From positions 96,994 to 160,993 of the forward strand of contig NZ_SCMP01000012.1 of assembly GCF_005502935.1 (NCBI RefSeq): a stretch of DNA of 64,000 nucleotides. The letters are read 5' to 3'. This stretch comes from Pseudomonas sp. 2FG. GTDB lineage: Bacteria; Pseudomonadota; Gammaproteobacteria; Pseudomonadales; Pseudomonadaceae. The first letter of the stretch is position 1; every line of letters begins with the position of its first letter. The position numbers were made by a program, and so were the translations under genes. This document shows, piece after piece, positions 61,367 through 64,000 of the stretch. The notes under the pieces were generated by a model. The model worked only from the letters and a program-made list of their open reading frames with translations, was not told the origin of the DNA and made no database searches.

Positions 61367-62401
61367 ATGAGCGAACCGATCCGCTTGACCCAGTACAGCC
61401 ACGGCGCCGGCTGTGGCTGCAAGATATCGCCCAAGGTGCTGGACGTGATACTGGCCGGCAGCGGTGCGCAGAATCTCGACCCGAAGCTCTGGGTCGGCAA
61501 CGCATCGCGTGACGATGCGGCGGTTTATGCCCTGGATGACGAGCGCGGGGTGGTATCCACCACTGACTTCTTTATGCCGATAGTCGATGATCCCTTTGAT
61601 TTCGGCCGTATCGCGGCCACCAATGCGATCAGCGATATCTACGCCATGGGCGGCGAGCCGTTGATGGCGATTGCCATCCTCGGCTGGCCGGTCAACGTGC
61701 TGGCGCCCGAGGTGGCGCGTGAGGTTATCGCCGGTGGCCGCGCCGCCTGTGAGGCCGCAGGCATTCCGCTGGCCGGCGGGCACTCGATCGACGCGCCCGA
61801 GCCGATCTTCGGCCTGGCGGTCACCGGGGTGGTGGAAAAGCGCCATATGAAGCGCAATAACACCGCGACGGTGGGCTGCAAACTCTACCTGAGCAAACCT
61901 CTGGGCATCGGCATCCTCACCACGGCCGAGAAAAAGGCCAAACTGCGGGCCGAGGATGTGGGGCTGGCCCGTGACTGGATGTGCACCCTGAACAAGCCCG
62001 GCAGCCGTTTCGGCAAGCTCGCCGGCGTGCAGGCCATGACCGACGTCACCGGCTTTGGCCTGCTCGGCCATCTACTCGAAATGGCCGACGGCAGTGCGCT
62101 GACCGCTCGACTTGAATTCGCCGCGGTGCCACGCATACCTGGTGTCGAGTATTACTTGGGCGAAGGTTGCGTACCGGGTGGTACTCATCGCAACTTCGAA
62201 AGCTATGGCGAGAAGATCGCTCCGCTGCCCGAGGCGCAGAAACTCTTGCTGTGCGATCCGCAAACCAGCGGCGGGCTGCTGGTCGCGGTCACGCCGGAAG
62301 GCGAAGCCGAGTTCTTGGCGGTAGCCGCTGAGCTGGGGCTGACGCTTGCGCCGATTGGCCAGATGCTTGAGCGACAGCGCTACGCGGTCGAGGTGTGCTG
62401 A
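61367..62401 (+). CDS. selD: Selenide, water dikinase (selenophosphate synthetase)
   Basis: 344 residues from ATG 61367 ([29 protein letters not shown]). The catalytic C16 and K19 (GAGCGCKI) correspond to E. coli Cys17 and Lys20. Other marks are the ATP-binding [32 protein letters not shown] and GGHSID. It makes selenophosphate, the selenium donor for MnmH and for selenocysteine. The in-frame ATG at 61316 is not preferred because it lies before the conserved N-terminus. Overlaps mnmH by one base. Confidence 0.96.
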   Translation: MSEPIRLTQYSHGAGCGCKISPKVLDVILAGSGAQNLDPKLWVGNASRDDAAVYALDDERGVVSTTDFFMPIVDDPFDFGRIAATNAISDIYAMGGEPLMAIAILGWPVNVLAPEVAREVIAGGRAACEAAGIPLAGGHSIDAPEPIFGLAVTGVVEKRHMKRNNTATVGCKLYLSKPLGIGILTTAEKKAKLRAEDVGLARDWMCTLNKPGSRFGKLAGVQAMTDVTGFGLLGHLLEMADGSALTARLEFAAVPRIPGVEYYLGEGCVPGGTHRNFESYGEKIAPLPEAQKLLLCDPQTSGGLLVAVTPEGEAEFLAVAAELGLTLAPIGQMLERQRYAVEVC

Positions 62402-63504
62402 TGCGCGAGAACACGTCGAATTACCGCGAACTCTTCCTCAATGACACGCCGATGATGGACGCCCGTGCCCCGGTGGAGTTCCACAAGGGCGCGTTCCCTG
62501 GGGTGCTCAACCTGCCGTTGATGAATGACATGGAACGGCAAAAGGTCGGCACCTGCTACAAGCAGCACGGCCAGCAAGCCGCCATCGAACTGGGGCACCA
62601 ACTGGTCGCCGGCCAGCTCAAGGCCGAGCGGGTCGAAGCCTGGGTCGCGTTCGCCCGCGCCAATCCCGAGGGTTACCTGTACTGCTTTCGCGGCGGCCTG
62701 CGCTCGCAAATCGTCCAGCAATGGTTGAAGAGCGAGGCGGGCATCGACTACCCACGGGTGATCGGCGGTTACAAAGCCATGCGGACCTTCCTGCTGGAGA
62801 TCACTGAGCAGGCCGTGGCGCAGTGCGATTTCGTCCTGATCGGTGGCCTCACCGGCACCGGCAAGACCGAGGCGCTGAGCCAACTGGCCAATGGCCTGGA
62901 TCTGGAAGGCCACGCCAATCATCGTGGTTCCAGCTTCGGCAAACGGGTAACTGGGCAGCCGGCGCAGATCGACTTCGAGAACCGCCTGGCGGTGGATATT
63001 CTGAAAAAGCGGGCGGCCGGGATAGAGCGGTTCGTGTTGGAGGACGAAGGCCGTACGGTGGGCAGCTGCTCGCAACCGCTGGAACTGTATCAGGGCATGC
63101 AGCACTACCCGATGGTGTGGCTGGAGGACAGCCTCGAAGGCCGCGTCGAACGCATTCTGCGCGACTATGTGATCGACCTGTGCGCCGAATTCATCGCTGA
63201 GCATGGTGACGAACAGGGTTTCGTGCGCTTTGCCGAGCGTCTGCAGCAGAGTCTGGCAAACATCCTCAAGCGCTTGGGCGGCGAGCGCTACCAACGGCTG
63301 GCGACGATCATGCAGGAAGCCCTGCTTGAACAGCAACGCAGTGGTGCGGTCGAGCTGCATCGCGGCTGGATCGAGGTGCTGTTGAAGGAGTACTACGACC
63401 CCATGTACGCCTTCCAGCGCGAAAGCAAGAGCGGCCGAATCGAGTTTTCCGGTGAGCAAGCTGAGGTAGTGGCCTACCTGCAAGAGCGGGCAAAGCGTCA
63501 GTAA
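62401..63504 (+). CDS. mnmH: tRNA 2-selenouridine synthase
   Basis: 367 residues from ATG 62401, overlapping the selD stop (TGATG). N-terminal rhodanese domain with active C95 ([12 protein letters not shown], equal to E. coli Cys97), and a P-loop [12 protein letters not shown] near residue 150. It replaces sulfur by selenium in the wobble base of Lys, Glu and Gln tRNAs, using SelD product. Also called selU or ybbB. Confidence 0.96.
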   Translation: MRENTSNYRELFLNDTPMMDARAPVEFHKGAFPGVLNLPLMNDMERQKVGTCYKQHGQQAAIELGHQLVAGQLKAERVEAWVAFARANPEGYLYCFRGGLRSQIVQQWLKSEAGIDYPRVIGGYKAMRTFLLEITEQAVAQCDFVLIGGLTGTGKTEALSQLANGLDLEGHANHRGSSFGKRVTGQPAQIDFENRLAVDILKKRAAGIERFVLEDEGRTVGSCSQPLELYQGMQHYPMVWLEDSLEGRVERILRDYVIDLCAEFIAEHGDEQGFVRFAERLQQSLANILKRLGGERYQRLATIMQEALLEQQRSGAVELHRGWIEVLLKEYYDPMYAFQRESKSGRIEFSGEQAEVVAYLQERAKRQ

Positions 63505-63709
63505 ATGGCGCTCCGGCCGATCTGGGCAGAAGCAGGGCGCTCAGTGCGCTCAGCTACAGCGTCGCCACGGCTAGTGCAAAGCCTGTTTTGAATGCATGGC
63601 TCTTCTCTATATATAGAGGAGCTTGGAGTTGCTTAGCAGTAGCTTCTCCCGAGGGAGTGCCGAGTCACGCTAATATTCGGTTTTGGATGGAAAGGCTTTC
63701 AATAAGTGC

Positions 63710-63737
63710 TTGACGGTTAATTTGCTGGGCCTATAAT
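63710..63737 (+). promoter_or_regulatory. Sigma-70 promoter 1 of the right-edge array
   Basis: TTGACG at 63710-63715, 16-base spacer, TATAAT at 63732-63737 and then GCGCACC, a GC-rich discriminator as in stringently controlled stable-RNA promoters. Confidence 0.85.
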
Positions 63738-63807
63738 GCGCACCACTTCCGGCGCAGACCTCTCAGAAAACTTCTTAGATAACAAGAAGTTAGCTTTAAA
63801 AGAGGGG

Positions 63808-63835
63808 TTGCAAAGCAGCGAAAGCTGTGTAGAAT
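63808..63835 (+). promoter_or_regulatory. Sigma-70 promoter 2 of the right-edge array
   Basis: TTGCAA at 63808-63813, 16-base spacer, TAGAAT at 63830-63835, then GCGCCGG. Confidence 0.75.
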
Positions 63836-63912
63836 GCGCCGGGCTGACAAGGCGGTGTTTGGGTCTTGTTGGTCGGTCTGCTGGAGCGATCGAAAGCGGT
63901 TGAATGAGGTGG

Positions 63913-63940
63913 TTGACAGCGGTTTGAAACGCTGTAGAAT
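63913..63940 (+). promoter_or_regulatory. Sigma-70 promoter 3 of the right-edge array, rRNA P1-like
   Basis: TTGACA at 63913-63918, 16-base spacer, TAGAAT at 63935-63940, then TCGCCTCCCGC. This combination is typical of Pseudomonas 16S rRNA promoters. Confidence 0.88.
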
Positions 63941-64000
63941 TCGCCTCCCGCTGACGAGAAGCCCAAGGGTGATCGGAAGCGCAAGCGGTTGAAGTAGAAA

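Larger units (their letters stand above)
63505..64000. other. Right-edge non-coding region with tandem promoters
   Basis: No gene is seen. The first 200 bases contain a short palindrome at 63607-63620 (TATATATAGA area) and nothing else clear. From 63710 on there are three promoters spaced about 100 bases apart, listed separately. Confidence 0.7.

Overview
The window is a high-GC segment of a gammaproteobacterial chromosome, almost certainly from a Pseudomonas. The evidence is the pob/pca/ben/cat gene content, PcaR-, PcaQ- and BenR-type operators, Crc/Hfq-type AANAANAA leaders, Pseudomonas-style hairpin repeats and the style of the tandem rRNA-type promoters at the right edge. The species is not decided from sequence alone.

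Layout. (1) 1-7.5 kb: a DUF1302 outer-membrane protein (cut by the left edge), a DUF1329 protein, a YCF48/BNR-repeat protein and an RND (MMPL) transporter, followed by a secreted protein of unknown function. (2) 7.5-11.3 kb: a disturbed segment with an AraC regulator, a decayed signal-peptide/DUF3237-like gene and an MhpT-like aromatic-acid MFS transporter, bounded by two copies of the pobA 3' end plus terminator (one real, one relic). (3) 11.3-40.7 kb: the complete beta-ketoadipate pathway. pobA/pobR, pcaQ-pcaHG, pcaR, benR, benABCDK-catBCA-benEF, a five-gene branched-chain-type ABC importer, pcaIJF and pcaBDC encode every enzyme from 4-hydroxybenzoate and from benzoate to succinyl-CoA plus acetyl-CoA. 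(4) 40.7-45.6 kb: a scar zone with a LysR relic, a lipoprotein, an IS3-family transposase tail and an eight-heme TPR cytochrome. (5) 45.6-52.6 kb: an arylsulfatase, a FadL-type porin, a DUF3313 lipoprotein, a patatin-like phospholipase, an unknown polytopic membrane protein and a small conserved protein. (6) 52.8-57.9 kb: a frameshifted pirin, a YcaC-like hydrolase and a polyamine-catabolism pair (PauA/PuuA- and PauB/PuuB-like). (7) 58-63.5 kb: a PhnDCEE-like ABC transporter divergent from selD-mnmH, which marks it as a probable selenium-oxyanion importer. (8) 63.5-64 kb: three tandem stringent-type promoters that probably drive an rRNA operon beyond the edge.

How the genes work together. Benzoate enters through BenF (outer membrane) and BenK/BenE and perhaps the ABC importer. 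BenABCD makes catechol and CatA-CatB-CatC give the enol-lactone. 4-Hydroxybenzoate is converted by PobA to protocatechuate, then by PcaHG-PcaB-PcaC to the same enol-lactone. PcaD, PcaIJ and PcaF finish both branches. BenR, PcaR, PcaQ and PobR are the local regulators, and their probable operators can be read in the sequence for benA, pcaR, pcaI and pcaH. No catR and no pcaK are present. A PcaR-type promoter just after pcaR has no recognisable gene behind it, which suggests a lost transporter gene.
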